A DNA stretch of 64,000 nucleotides from Mycolicibacterium bacteremicum (GTDB taxonomy: Bacteria; Actinomycetota; Actinomycetes; Mycobacteriales; Mycobacteriaceae). How positions within the stretch are numbered: position 1 is the stretch's first letter; each line of letters starts with the position of its first letter. Below, piece after piece: positions 47,662-56,048 of this stretch. The DNA lies in contig NZ_MVHJ01000005.1 in the NCBI RefSeq assembly GCF_002086115.1, positions 124,001 to 188,000 on the forward strand. Reading direction: 5' to 3'. Made by a program: the position numbers and the translations under genes. The notes beneath the pieces are model-generated. The model made no database searches and was not told where the DNA came from. It saw only the letters and a program-made list of their open reading frames with translations.

Positions 47662-47699
47662 GTGCGTCGGTCTTCCTGCTCTGAAGGGAGCGACCGACG

Positions 47700-47783
47700 G
47701 GTAGTAGCGTCCGACCCACAGCGGGGGGTCGGTCTGGATCAGACCCCGCTGCGGGTGCTGGCTACTACGAGAATGCGATGCAC
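47700..47783 (-). promoter_or_regulatory. Structured attenuator RNA upstream of the LeuA-domain gene
   Basis: Nested complementary segments: GTAGTAGC near 47701 with GCTACTAC near 47761 (the latter is the Val-Val codons), CAGCGGGG with CCCCGCTG, and CCGACCC with GGGTCGG as a competing hairpin. The outer stem can form only when the Val codons are free of a ribosome, so two exclusive folds are possible, one reaching toward the downstream gene. Confidence 0.55.
47739..47783 (-). CDS. Leader peptide MHRILVVASTRSGV (attenuator)
   Basis: A 14-codon open frame starting at a GTG, with consecutive Ile-Leu-Val-Val codons and a stop inside a strong hairpin. A TAACCT -10 element lies seven bases before the GTG, so translation would be leaderless. 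This is the layout of ribosome-mediated attenuation by branched-chain amino acid supply. Confidence 0.55.
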   Translation of the reverse strand: MHRILVVASTRSGV

Positions 47784-47790
47784 GTCCGCG

Positions 47791-47796
47791 AGGTTA
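47791..47796 (-). promoter_or_regulatory. -10 element for the leader transcript
   Basis: TAACCT on the minus strand, seven bases before the leader-peptide GTG, consistent with a start of transcription at the GTG itself. Confidence 0.45.
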
Positions 47797-47848
47797 GACC
47801 CCGCAACCCGGTGCGCGCAAGTCCATTCGGTTGGGCAACGATGTCCCG

Positions 47849-48598
47849 GTGACCTGGTGGGAGATGCTGCTGCTGTTCGCCGCCGGCGTCGGCGGTGGAC
47901 TGACCGGCAGCATCGCCGGCCTGGCGTCGGTGTCCACCTATCCGGCCCTGCTGATGGTCGGGCTGCCGCCGGTCACCGCGAACGTCACCAACACGGTGGC
48001 GTTGGTCTTCAACGCCGTCGGGTCCGTGCGCGGATCGCTGCCCGAACTGGCGGGCCAGGGCCCGCAACTCAGACGACTGGTGCCGATGGCCTGCCTCGGC
48101 GGTCTGGCCGGTGCGGTGCTGCTGCTGTCCATCCCCGCCGAGGGATTCGAGAACGTGGTGCCCGTCCTGCTGGCCGTCGCCTCGATCGCGATCGCGCTGC
48201 CGAAGGGCAAGAACGCCGATGTGGCACCGACGAAGGCCCGCACCATCGCCAAGGCGGCGATCGTCGGGCTCATCTGTATCTACGGCGGGTTCTTCGGGGC
48301 GGCCGCCGGGGTGCTGCTGCTGGCCTTGTTCCTGCGCACCGGCGCGAACACCCTGGCCGATGCGAACGCCACCAAGAACGTGGTGCTCGGCGCCTCCAAT
48401 GGTGTTGCCGCCGTAGTGTTTGCGTTTGTCGCCTCGGTGCACTGGCCGGCGGTCGCCGCGATGGGTGTCGGCTGTCTGATCGGTGCCCGACTGGGCCCGA
48501 TCGTGGTCCGGCACGCGCCCAGCACACCGCTGCGGATGCTCATTGCCGTCGCCGGTCTGGCGCTGGCGGTCAAACTGGGTTACGACACCTACCGCTGA
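47849..48598 (+). CDS. TSUP/TauE-SafE-family membrane transporter
   Basis: A 249-residue membrane protein with about eight helices in two related halves, each with the family's Gly-rich start (AAGVGGGLTGSIAGLASVST; GLICIYGGFFGAAAGVLLLA) and TANVTNTVAL and ANATKNVVLG. TSUP members export sulfite, sulfonates or other small anions; the substrate here is unknown. The start is taken as the GTG at 47849; a TTG six codons earlier is possible. Divergent from the leader transcript, convergent with the lipoprotein gene. Confidence 0.85.
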   Translation: MTWWEMLLLFAAGVGGGLTGSIAGLASVSTYPALLMVGLPPVTANVTNTVALVFNAVGSVRGSLPELAGQGPQLRRLVPMACLGGLAGAVLLLSIPAEGFENVVPVLLAVASIAIALPKGKNADVAPTKARTIAKAAIVGLICIYGGFFGAAAGVLLLALFLRTGANTLADANATKNVVLGASNGVAAVVFAFVASVHWPAVAAMGVGCLIGARLGPIVVRHAPSTPLRMLIAVAGLALAVKLGYDTYR

Positions 48599-48604
48599 CG
48601 CGCA

Positions 48605-49960
48605 CTACGACTGGTAGTCCAGGCAACTTTCGGCCCCGTTGATGACGCCCTCGCGGAATGCCCGCACCCGGTCGAATCCGGCGCCCTGCCGGTCGCTGTC
48701 GCCATCACCACGGAAGACCAGCAGCGCTTTGATGCCCTCGTCGAGATCACCCGGCGAGATGGACCACGAACTGGTCTCGGCGCGGTTCTGCAGCAGCACG
48801 CTGGCGGTGTACCCGCCGGCCAGGCAGTCCGCCCGCAGTGTCGAGGTCCGCTCGTCGGACTCGTCGCCCAACCGCTCCAGCGCGGCCAACCCGTACTGGG
48901 TGGCCAGCAGCGTGGCCACCGCGTAATCACCGCCCTGGCGGTAGATCTGCGGCATGGTGTCCTCGTTGTCCCACCCGATGTAATCGTCTGGCACGCAATA
49001 GAACAGCACATATCCCTCGGTCGACTGATCACCGCACATCGGCGCGCTGCCGGGGCCGAAGGGTTCCAGTCCACCCACTGCGGACCACTGATCACCGGTC
49101 AGTTCCGGGTACAGCTGGGTCCAGTAGTCCTCCAAGTCGTAGGGCACGCCGTTGACGATGGAGTCGTACGGCGCGTTGCCCTCGGCCGCCGCGTCGGCGA
49201 TGTTGTTGAACGGCAACGCGAGCACCATCGGCTCGTCGTCGCGGTACTCCTTGCACCGCTGCAGCCCGTTGTCGAACCCGTCCTGGAAGGCACCGACGCG
49301 GTCGAATCCGCTGCCGTGGGCGTCGGGATCGGTCTTCGAGGTCCCCGGGTTGTCGCGCAGATCCAGGATCCCGGCCAGCGCGGTGTCCAGATCGGCGCTG
49401 GAGACCTCGAAGATGCCGTCTTCCTGCGCATGCGCCGCCCATGCCCCGGCCATGCAGTCGGCCTGCAGCTCGCGGGTCACGGTGCGGGCGGTGAAGTTCG
49501 AGCGGGCCTGCACGGCATGGGCGAATTCGTGGGCCATCACCACCGGGATGACGAAATCCCCGAACCGGGACTGCAGGTCGGGCAGCAGTTCCTGGGAGTC
49601 CCAGGCCACCACGTCCTCGCTTTTGCAGTAGAACGCGTTGCCGGCCACCTCGGCGGCCTCGGTGGTGCACGGCGGCGGATCGCTGTCCTCGGTGACGGCG
49701 TAGTAGCCGCCGGCGATCTGCTCGAATTCCTCGCCGTAGAGGTCCGGGTAGTTCTGCGCCCAGTACTGCTCCAGATCGGCGATCGCCTGCATCGCAATCT
49801 GATTCACCGGTTCGTCGCGGTCACCGGAGATGGTGATGGTGCTGGTGTCCGGCACGGCCGCGGCCCCGTGCGTGGACTCCGTCGGGTTCTCGGGCTGCGG
49901 CGAACCGCACGCCGAGATCAGCAGCACAGCGGCAGCAGCCATCCATACTTTCACGATCAT
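48605..49960 (-). CDS. Lipoprotein with tandem neutral zinc metallopeptidase-like domains
   Basis: A 451-residue lipoprotein (VLLISACGS, lipidated C18) with two related halves of about 200 residues. The first half has the zinc motif HEFAH (H144, E145, H148) and ADCMAGAWAAHAQ, as in the YpfJ-type putative neutral zinc peptidase family. The second half repeats the fold (RADCLAGGYTASVLL, GFDRVRAFREG) but has lost HExxH (ATLLATQYG). One active and one decayed peptidase domain seem likely; the target is unknown. The ATG at 49960 is preferred to a TTG two codons upstream. Confidence 0.82.
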   Translation of the reverse strand: MIVKVWMAAAAVLLISACGSPQPENPTESTHGAAAVPDTSTITISGDRDEPVNQIAMQAIADLEQYWAQNYPDLYGEEFEQIAGGYYAVTEDSDPPPCTTEAAEVAGNAFYCKSEDVVAWDSQELLPDLQSRFGDFVIPVVMAHEFAHAVQARSNFTARTVTRELQADCMAGAWAAHAQEDGIFEVSSADLDTALAGILDLRDNPGTSKTDPDAHGSGFDRVGAFQDGFDNGLQRCKEYRDDEPMVLALPFNNIADAAAEGNAPYDSIVNGVPYDLEDYWTQLYPELTGDQWSAVGGLEPFGPGSAPMCGDQSTEGYVLFYCVPDDYIGWDNEDTMPQIYRQGGDYAVATLLATQYGLAALERLGDESDERTSTLRADCLAGGYTASVLLQNRAETSSWSISPGDLDEGIKALLVFRGDGDSDRQGAGFDRVRAFREGVINGAESCLDYQS

Positions 49961-50069
49961 GGGCAAACATTAGCGGGGGTTTTCGCAAAATGGACAAAAC
50001 CTGCTCAGGTTGCACATTCGGCGGGCACACCGACGCCGGCGCGCCGAACCCGCAATCGGCGATGGCCGA

Positions 50070-50837
50070 CTACTTGGGCGCGAACCGCTGGCCGGCATCC
50101 AACCGCAGGCACTGGCCATTGAGCATCGGGTTCTCCACGATGGCCACGGCCAGCTTCGCGTACTCCTCGGGCTTGCCCAGTCGCTTCGGGAAGGCCGCAT
50201 CCTTGGTCAGCATGGTGGCGAACTCGTCCGGGATGCCCTCGGTCAGGCCGGTGGCGAACAGGCTGGGCGCGATGGCCAGCGCGCGGATCCCGAGGCTGCC
50301 GAGGTCGCGCGCCATGGTCAGGCACATCCCGGCGATGGCGGCCTTCGACGCCGTGTACGCCACCTGCCCGATCTGCCCCTCGAACGCCGCGATGGAGGCG
50401 GTGTTGATGATGACACCGCGCTCCTCGGCCTCCTCGTCGACGGGCTCGTTCTTGCTCATGTGCCAGGCCGCGAGCCGGCTAATGTTGAAGGTGCCGATCA
50501 GGTTCAGATCGATGGACTGGCGGAAGGACTCCAGACTGTGCGGGCCGTCCTTCTTGACGGTGCGCTCGCCGATGCCGCCACCTGCGGTGGTCACCGCGAT
50601 GTGCAGACCGCCGAGCTCCTCGACGACCTTGGCCAGCACCTGCTCGGTGCCCTCGAAATCGGTGACGTCGACCTCGTGGAACGAGCCGCCGACCTGATCG
50701 GCCACGTCCGCCCCCTTGGACTGCGGCCGGTCCAGGATCGCCACGGTGGCGCCCCGCTTGGCCAACGCCTCCACGGTGGCCCGGCCGAAACCGGACGCCC
50801 CGCCGACGACGATGGCCTTCTTGCCCGAGATCTCCAT
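50070..50837 (-). CDS. Short-chain dehydrogenase, 3-hydroxyacyl-CoA dehydrogenase type II-like
   Basis: A 255-residue classical SDR: AIVVGGASGFGRATVEAL (cofactor loop), TTAGGGIG, NTASIAAFEGQIGQ with catalytic Ser, YTASKAAIAG with Tyr/Lys, and APSLFATGLTEGIPDE. The sequence style is that of HSD10/type II 3-hydroxyacyl-CoA dehydrogenases used in beta-oxidation or steroid side-chain breakdown. The ATG at 50837 follows AAAGG. No beta-oxidation genes are adjacent. Confidence 0.88.
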   Translation of the reverse strand: MEISGKKAIVVGGASGFGRATVEALAKRGATVAILDRPQSKGADVADQVGGSFHEVDVTDFEGTEQVLAKVVEELGGLHIAVTTAGGGIGERTVKKDGPHSLESFRQSIDLNLIGTFNISRLAAWHMSKNEPVDEEAEERGVIINTASIAAFEGQIGQVAYTASKAAIAGMCLTMARDLGSLGIRALAIAPSLFATGLTEGIPDEFATMLTKDAAFPKRLGKPEEYAKLAVAIVENPMLNGQCLRLDAGQRFAPK

Positions 50838-50938
50838 CTGGTTGCCTTTCCCATGCCGTTGCACATTGCGCCCTGTTTGTAACGCTACGTCCCGCGGTCA
50901 CTTTACGGTAAGGCTTTCCGGATCTGCGCTCGGCTAGC

Positions 50939-52480
50939 GTGGTCTCCGTGGTTTCCATCCCAGCCGGTACCCGCGTCCTGACCGGTATCGCCGCCGCCGC
51001 AGTGACCCTTGGTGTCAGTGCGCTCGTCGCGATACCGCTCGGCCCGTCGGCCGATTCCCGCACGGCCGTCGGGTCGACGATCATCGACCGCACGCCCGGG
51101 TCGGTGAAGGAATGGGCCATCCAGACCTTCGGCACCGCCGACAAGCTCTTCCTGACCGTCGCGGTCATCGTGGCGATCGTCGTGCTCGCCGGGGTGGCCG
51201 GGCTGGCCGAACGTCGCCGGGTGCCCATCGGCAGCCTGATGTTCCTCGCCGCCGGGGTTGCGGGGTGCGCCGCGGTGCTGTCGCGGGCCGGCGCGCGCGG
51301 CCTGGACATCGTCCCGACGATCATCGGTGTCCTCGCCGGCATCCTGGTGCTGCGCTTTCTGACCTCGGGACGGCTGCAGGACGGATCGGCCCACGAAGCC
51401 GCGGCCGCCGACCCGGGCCGGCGACTGTCACTGGCCGCGCTCGGGCTACTGGGTCTGGGTGTGCTGGGCGGCGCGGTCGGCTCGGTGTGGGCCCGCCGGG
51501 TGCACTCGGTTTCCGGTGACCGCGAGGCGTTCATACCGCCGACGGTCAGCGAGCCCGCCCCGCCCATCCCCCCGGACGTGCAGCCCCCCCGTGTCGATGT
51601 GACCAGCTTCGTCACCGACAACGACGACTTCTATCGCATCGACACGGCGCTGAGCGTGCCGCAGCTCAACCGGGACGCCTGGAAGCTGCGGATCCACGGC
51701 ATGGTCGACGAGGAGAAGACCTTCAGCCTCGCCGATCTGGCCCAGTTCGAGCTCATCGAAAAGGTGGTGACGCTGGCCTGCGTCAGCAACCCGGTCGGCG
51801 GTGACCTGGTCGGCAACGCGGTGTGGACCGGCTACCGGGTGCGCGACCTGCTGGCCGCCGCCGGGGTGCGCGACGACGCCGACATGGTGCTGTCCACCTC
51901 GAGCGACGGGTTCACCGCGGGCACCCCGACCGAGGCGATGACCGATGACCGGGATTCGCTGTTGGCCATCACCATGAACGGCCAGCCGCTGCCCCTGGAG
52001 CACGGTTACCCGGCGCGCCTGGTGGTGCCCGGCCTCTACGGCTACGTCTCGGCCACCAAGTGGGTCGTCGACCTGGAGCTGACGAGATTCGATCGCGCCC
52101 AGGGGTATTGGACGCCGCTGGGCTGGTCCGAGCGCGGCCCGATCAAGACGCAGTCCCGCATCGACGTACCGCGCAGCGGTCAGGACGTCGCGCCCGGGCC
52201 GGTGCGCTTCGGGGGCGTCGCGTGGGCCCAGCAGCGCGGCGTGCGTGCGGTCGAGGTGCGCATCGATGACGGACCCTGGCAGCCCGCCACCCTCGGCGCG
52301 GCCTATTCGAACGACACCTGGCGGCTGTGGAGCTTCGACTGGCAGGCCGAGACGCCCGGCCCGCACCGCATCGCCGTCCGCGCCACCGACAACACCGGTG
52401 AGGTGCAGACCGAAGAGCGCGCCGATGTCATCCCCGACGGCGCCACCGGCTGGCACACCGTGAGCTTCTCGGTCACCTGA
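50939..52480 (+). CDS. Membrane-anchored molybdopterin oxidoreductase, sulfite oxidase fold
   Basis: A 513-residue protein. The N-terminal 200 residues hold about five transmembrane helices. A periplasmic molybdopterin domain (about 230-400) has the Cys ligand in VVTLACVSNPVGG, followed by GYPARLVVPGLYGYVSATKW, and a C-terminal immunoglobulin-like dimerisation domain (about 410-513, VRAVEVRIDDGPW). Relatives oxidise sulfite or reduce oxidised methionine; which applies is unknown, and the N-terminal membrane domain is lineage-specific. The start is the GTG at 50939 or the GTG at 50948. Confidence 0.85.
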   Translation: MVSVVSIPAGTRVLTGIAAAAVTLGVSALVAIPLGPSADSRTAVGSTIIDRTPGSVKEWAIQTFGTADKLFLTVAVIVAIVVLAGVAGLAERRRVPIGSLMFLAAGVAGCAAVLSRAGARGLDIVPTIIGVLAGILVLRFLTSGRLQDGSAHEAAAADPGRRLSLAALGLLGLGVLGGAVGSVWARRVHSVSGDREAFIPPTVSEPAPPIPPDVQPPRVDVTSFVTDNDDFYRIDTALSVPQLNRDAWKLRIHGMVDEEKTFSLADLAQFELIEKVVTLACVSNPVGGDLVGNAVWTGYRVRDLLAAAGVRDDADMVLSTSSDGFTAGTPTEAMTDDRDSLLAITMNGQPLPLEHGYPARLVVPGLYGYVSATKWVVDLELTRFDRAQGYWTPLGWSERGPIKTQSRIDVPRSGQDVAPGPVRFGGVAWAQQRGVRAVEVRIDDGPWQPATLGAAYSNDTWRLWSFDWQAETPGPHRIAVRATDNTGEVQTEERADVIPDGATGWHTVSFSVT

Positions 52481-52505
52481 CCGCCGGCCGCCCGTTCCCG
52501 CCGAC

Positions 52506-52560
52506 CGTGCGTGTCTGCACCTCGACACGCCGCGCCCGCAGCCGACGTCGCGCACGCTCG
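52506..52560. repeat. Intergenic palindromic repeat, copy A (diverged)
   Basis: Shares GTGCGTGTCTGCACC and CGACACGCCGCG, plus a terminal CGCACGCTCG, with the copy at 58494. Like that copy it lies between convergent genes, so it may act as a transcription stop. Its own arms are shorter and imperfect. Confidence 0.6.
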
Positions 52561-52578
52561 CACAACGCCGGGAGCGGG

Positions 52579-53235
52579 TCAGTGTTCCCCGTAGGGACGA
52601 CCCCGCTGCTCCAACCTGGACGCGAAAACCGCTGCCTGCGTTCGCCGTTGCATCCCGAGCTTGGCCAGCAGCCGCGACACGTAGTTCTTCACCGTCTTCT
52701 CGGCCAGGAACATCCGGGCGGCGATCTGGCGGTTGGTCAGGCCCTCGGACAGCAGCTGCAACAGCGTGCGCTCCTGGTCGGTCAGCCCCGTCAGCGGGTC
52801 CTGTTCGGCCGCGCCGCGCAGATTGGCCATCAGGGCGGCCGCGGCCCGGTTGTCCAGCAGCGATCGGCCCGCGCCGACATCCTTGATGGCCGCGGCCAGT
52901 TCGAGACCCTTGATGTCCTTGACCACATACCCGCTCGCGCCGGCCAGGATGGCGTCGAGCATCGCCTCGTCGGAGGTGAACGACGTCAACATCAGGCAGC
53001 GCAGCCCGGGCACTTCCGACAGCAGGTCACGGCACAGCTCGATGCCGTTGCCGTCGGGCAGCCGGACGTCGAGCACCGCGACCTCGGGGCGCACCGCCGG
53101 GATGCGGGCCAGCGCCTCGGCGACGGTGCCGGCCTCGCCGACGACCTGCAGCTCCGGATCGGACCCGAGCAGGTCGATCAGACCGCGCCGGACGACCTCG
53201 TGATCGTCGACCAGGAACACCTTCACCACGGGCAT
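52579..53235 (-). CDS. devR: Hypoxia/dormancy response regulator DevR (DosR)
   Basis: A 218-residue NarL-type regulator almost colinear with M. tuberculosis DosR as I recall it: [16 protein letters not shown], phospho-acceptor D56 ([12 protein letters not shown]), [14 protein letters not shown] and the DNA-binding helix-turn-helix [18 protein letters not shown] with [17 protein letters not shown]. In mycobacteria DevR drives the hypoxia/NO regulon with the DevS/DosT heme kinases. No kinase gene is adjacent here. It starts 7 bp after the pyridoxamine-oxidase-fold gene, so the two are an operon, with a DevR-type box upstream. Confidence 0.95.
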   Translation of the reverse strand: MPVVKVFLVDDHEVVRRGLIDLLGSDPELQVVGEAGTVAEALARIPAVRPEVAVLDVRLPDGNGIELCRDLLSEVPGLRCLMLTSFTSDEAMLDAILAGASGYVVKDIKGLELAAAIKDVGAGRSLLDNRAAAALMANLRGAAEQDPLTGLTDQERTLLQLLSEGLTNRQIAARMFLAEKTVKNYVSRLLAKLGMQRRTQAAVFASRLEQRGRPYGEH

Positions 53236-53242
53236 GGCTCCA

Positions 53243-53671
53243 TCATGGCCGGTATGCCGGTACGGCGTCCTCCAGGAACTGTCTGCCGGTCATCCGGTCG
53301 GTCCTGATCCGCACGAAGTGCTCACGCCTGCCCCGCACCCAGGGCTCGATGAAGGTGCCCGCCACAGCGACCAGGTCGTCGACCTCGGTGATGGGCTCGG
53401 CAGTGCCGACCACCGTGACGCTCCAGCCGCTGCGCAGATCGGGGTCGAGTTCGTCGGCCTCGAACGCCACCACGTGGTGATCGGTCGCGGCCGCCAACTT
53501 GGGGCCGCCGGCCACCCGGATCACCACGTCATCGCGCCAGATCCGGAAGTTGACCGGCTGGATCGCCGGCAGCGCATCCTCGGTGAACACCAGCCGGCCC
53601 ACCCTGACCTGTTGCAACCGGTCCAGGCACTGTCTGCGGTTGAGGACTTCGAGTTGCTGGGTGTGAGACAT
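53243..53671 (-). CDS. Pyridoxamine 5'-phosphate oxidase-fold flavin/F420-binding protein
   Basis: A 142-residue split-barrel protein ([53 protein letters not shown]) of the PNPOx-like family that binds FMN or F420. Several DosR-regulon genes of M. tuberculosis belong to this family, and this one is co-transcribed with devR. The ATG at 53671 is preferred to a GTG nine codons earlier. Confidence 0.85.
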   Translation of the reverse strand: MSHTQQLEVLNRRQCLDRLQQVRVGRLVFTEDALPAIQPVNFRIWRDDVVIRVAGGPKLAAATDHHVVAFEADELDPDLRSGWSVTVVGTAEPITEVDDLVAVAGTFIEPWVRGRREHFVRIRTDRMTGRQFLEDAVPAYRP

Positions 53672-53728
53672 CGGGCCACCTCCGGGTTTCTCTGACACAC
53701 CCAGTGTCGGCCGATCGCGATCCCGATG

Positions 53729-53748
53729 GCAGGGCCGAAAGTCCCTGA
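53729..53748 (-). promoter_or_regulatory. Candidate DevR (DosR) box
   Basis: The minus strand reads TCAGGGACTTTCGGCCCTGC. One half-site GGGACTT is perfect and the other retains G-x-CCC, 13 of 20 positions of the usual DosR consensus. It lies about 60 bp before the operon that contains devR, where autoregulation would act. Confidence 0.55.
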
Positions 53749-53755
53749 TTCGCCG

Positions 53756-54409
53756 TCAGAGCCCGTTCGGCGCGTGCCGTTTCGATTCGTCGGGCATGTC
53801 CTGGACGGACCGCAACAACTCGTCGACCTGCTGCGCGGTCACCTCCGGCAGCGTCGCGCCGACGGCGGTCAGCACGTGGGCGAACGGCGATCCCGCGTCG
53901 GCCAGTGTGCGGGCCATCGCCGCCACCGGCACCCGGTACTCGGCCAGCAGCCGGCCGCCCGCCTCCGGATCGACGTGGGCGGCGAACTCCAGCAGCACCG
54001 CGAGATGGTCGTGCGCCTCACCGCGCGGCCGTTCCACCCCGGCTGCCCGGTAGGCGCTGGTGAACTCCAGCACATGCCCGACCTGTTCGCGGGTGGTGCC
54101 GGCGATCCAGGTGGTCAGCCGCAGGTCCCGATCGATGTTCGGGCCGAAGACCTCGTCATGGGCGCGCGTGACGGCCATCAGGCTCTGCTGTTGCAGACCG
54201 GCGATCGCTCGGCCCAGCGGCATCGCCACCGGCCCGTCCAGGTGGCCCAGCATCTCGGCGACCAGGTGCACACGGTCGAAGAACTGGCCGTCCGGTCGGG
54301 CCAGCAGCAGCGCAGAACCCTGCCACGCCAGGCGATGCGCGACCATGGTGGAGCGCTTGGCGCGCCGCCTCACGCTCGGCTCCCCCGGGAACGGACAGGT
54401 GTCATCCAT
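53756..54409 (-). CDS. NarJ-like molybdoenzyme chaperone, no nitrate reductase nearby
   Basis: A 217-residue helical protein of the NarJ/TorD-type chaperone family: [79 protein letters not shown] and [18 protein letters not shown]. NarJ inserts the molybdenum cofactor into NarG; the usual E-T-F-D-L-R-R-R stretch is replaced by [13 protein letters not shown]. No narG, narH or narI is in the window. The start is the ATG at 54409, or an ATG at 54346. Divergent from ligB. The much longer open frame through ligB is a shadow. Confidence 0.78.
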   Translation of the reverse strand: MDDTCPFPGEPSVRRRAKRSTMVAHRLAWQGSALLLARPDGQFFDRVHLVAEMLGHLDGPVAMPLGRAIAGLQQQSLMAVTRAHDEVFGPNIDRDLRLTTWIAGTTREQVGHVLEFTSAYRAAGVERPRGEAHDHLAVLLEFAAHVDPEAGGRLLAEYRVPVAAMARTLADAGSPFAHVLTAVGATLPEVTAQQVDELLRSVQDMPDESKRHAPNGL

Positions 54410-54482
54410 CAAGCGAACCACTGACGGGGCCGCAAAGCACGCTTTCGCCGGAAATGTCGGTCGGGGGTGGGACGCTGGAGCG

Positions 54483-56003
54483 GTGTTGCTGGCAGAGATC
54501 GCCGCCGCCTCCGACGAGGTCGGCTCCCTACCGTCGCGACTGGCCAAGGTGAATCGGGTCGCGGCGGCGCTGCGCCGCGCCGATGCCGCCGAGGTTGCCG
54601 TCGTGGTCGCCTGGCTGTCCGGGGAGCTGCCGCAGCGGCAGATCGGCGTCGGCTGGGCGGGTCTGCGCAGCCTGCCCGCACCGGCGTCGGAGCCCACCCT
54701 GACCGTCGCCGCCGTGGACACCGCCCTCACCGAGATCAAGGCGATCGCCGGCAAGGGTTCGCAGGCCCGGCGGGCCGAGCAGGTAGCCGCGCTGTTCACC
54801 GCCGCCACCGGTGCCGAACAGCAGTTTCTGCGCCGCCTGCTGTCCGGGGAGCTGCGCCAGGGCGCGTTGGCCGGTGTGATGGCCGACGCGGTGGCCAAGG
54901 CCGCCGAGCTGCCGTCCGCCGCGGTCCGGCGCGCCGCGATGCTGGCCGGTGATCTGCCGCTGGTCGCCGCGGCCGCGCTGCACGGCGGAGACCTGTCGCA
55001 GTTCACGCTGCAGGTCGGCCGGCCGGTCTCACCGATGCTCGCCCAGACCGCGACCGGGGTCGCCGAGGCGCTGGACAAACTCGGTGGCGAAGGCGTGTTC
55101 GAGGCCAAACTGGACGGCGCGCGGGTGCAGATCCATCGGGCCGGCCGGCAGGTCAGCGTGTACACCCGGACCCTCGACGATGTCACCGCGCGGCTGCCCG
55201 AGGTGGTCGACGCCGTGCTCGCCCTGCCCGTGACCGATCTGATCGCCGATGCCGAGGCCATCGCGCTGCGCCCCGACGGGCGCCCGCACCGTTTCCAGGT
55301 CACCGCGTCCCGCTTCGGCACCCGCTCGGGCGCCCCGCGTGAGGAGCCGCTGTCGGTGTTCTTCTTCGACCTGCTGCACCGCGATGGGATTGACCTGCTC
55401 GACCTGCCGCTGACCGAGCGGATGACTGCGCTGCAGCAGGTGGTGCCCGCACAACAGCGGGTGGACCGGTTGGTCACCGCCGATCCGGCCGCCGCGCAAC
55501 GCTTCCTGGAGACCACGCTGGCCGCCGGCCACGAGGGCGTGATGGCCAAGGCGCCGGGCGCACCGTATGAGGCCGGCCGCCGGGGCGCCGGTTGGCTCAA
55601 GGTCAAACCGGTACACACCCTGGACCTGGTGGTGCTGGCCGTCGAATGGGGATCCGGGCGGCGCAGCGGCAAGCTGTCCAACATCCACCTCGGTGCCCGC
55701 GACCCCGACACCGGCGGATTTGTGATGCTGGGCAAGACATTCAAGGGGATGACCGACGAGATGCTGGCCTGGCAGACCGCACGGTTCACCGAACTGGCCA
55801 CCGATGGCACCGACGGTTATGTCGTGCGGGTGCGCCCCGAGCAGGTCGTGGAGATCGCGCTGGACGGCGTGCAATCATCCACACGCTATCCGGCGGGCAT
55901 GGCGCTGCGGTTCGCCCGCGTCGTGCGGTACCGGGACGACAAGCCCGCCGCGCAGGCCGACACGGTGCACACCGTCCGTGAGCTGTTCGAACGCGGCGGT
56001 TGA
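54483..56003 (+). CDS. ligB: ATP-dependent DNA ligase LigB
   Basis: A 506-residue ATP-dependent ligase. An N-terminal DNA-binding domain (1-190) precedes the nucleotidyltransferase domain with catalytic Lys209 ([13 protein letters not shown]), [22 protein letters not shown] and WLKVKP, and the OB domain ([31 protein letters not shown]). Length and order fit mycobacterial LigB (Rv3062). The start is a GTG at 54483, divergent from the NarJ-like gene. Followed 45 bp later by cstA. Confidence 0.95.
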   Translation: MLLAEIAAASDEVGSLPSRLAKVNRVAAALRRADAAEVAVVVAWLSGELPQRQIGVGWAGLRSLPAPASEPTLTVAAVDTALTEIKAIAGKGSQARRAEQVAALFTAATGAEQQFLRRLLSGELRQGALAGVMADAVAKAAELPSAAVRRAAMLAGDLPLVAAAALHGGDLSQFTLQVGRPVSPMLAQTATGVAEALDKLGGEGVFEAKLDGARVQIHRAGRQVSVYTRTLDDVTARLPEVVDAVLALPVTDLIADAEAIALRPDGRPHRFQVTASRFGTRSGAPREEPLSVFFFDLLHRDGIDLLDLPLTERMTALQQVVPAQQRVDRLVTADPAAAQRFLETTLAAGHEGVMAKAPGAPYEAGRRGAGWLKVKPVHTLDLVVLAVEWGSGRRSGKLSNIHLGARDPDTGGFVMLGKTFKGMTDEMLAWQTARFTELATDGTDGYVVRVRPEQVVEIALDGVQSSTRYPAGMALRFARVVRYRDDKPAAQADTVHTVRELFERGG

Positions 56004-56048
56004 GGCAAAGTCCCAACGTCACGTTGACGCGGTGCAAGGATCGAACCC

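Noticed and set aside
54423..54442. Possible second DevR box before the NarJ-like gene (GACGGGGCCGCAAAGCACGC)
   Set aside because: Both half-sites are degenerate and the spacing is off by one; not above chance by eye.
54410..55810. The NarJ-like frame stays open for another 1.4 kb antisense to ligB (53756-55810 as one 684-residue frame)
   Set aside because: The upstream part is Ser/Arg-rich shadow sequence with no domain, while the opposite strand encodes LigB with clear catalytic motifs. Only the last about 217 residues look like protein.
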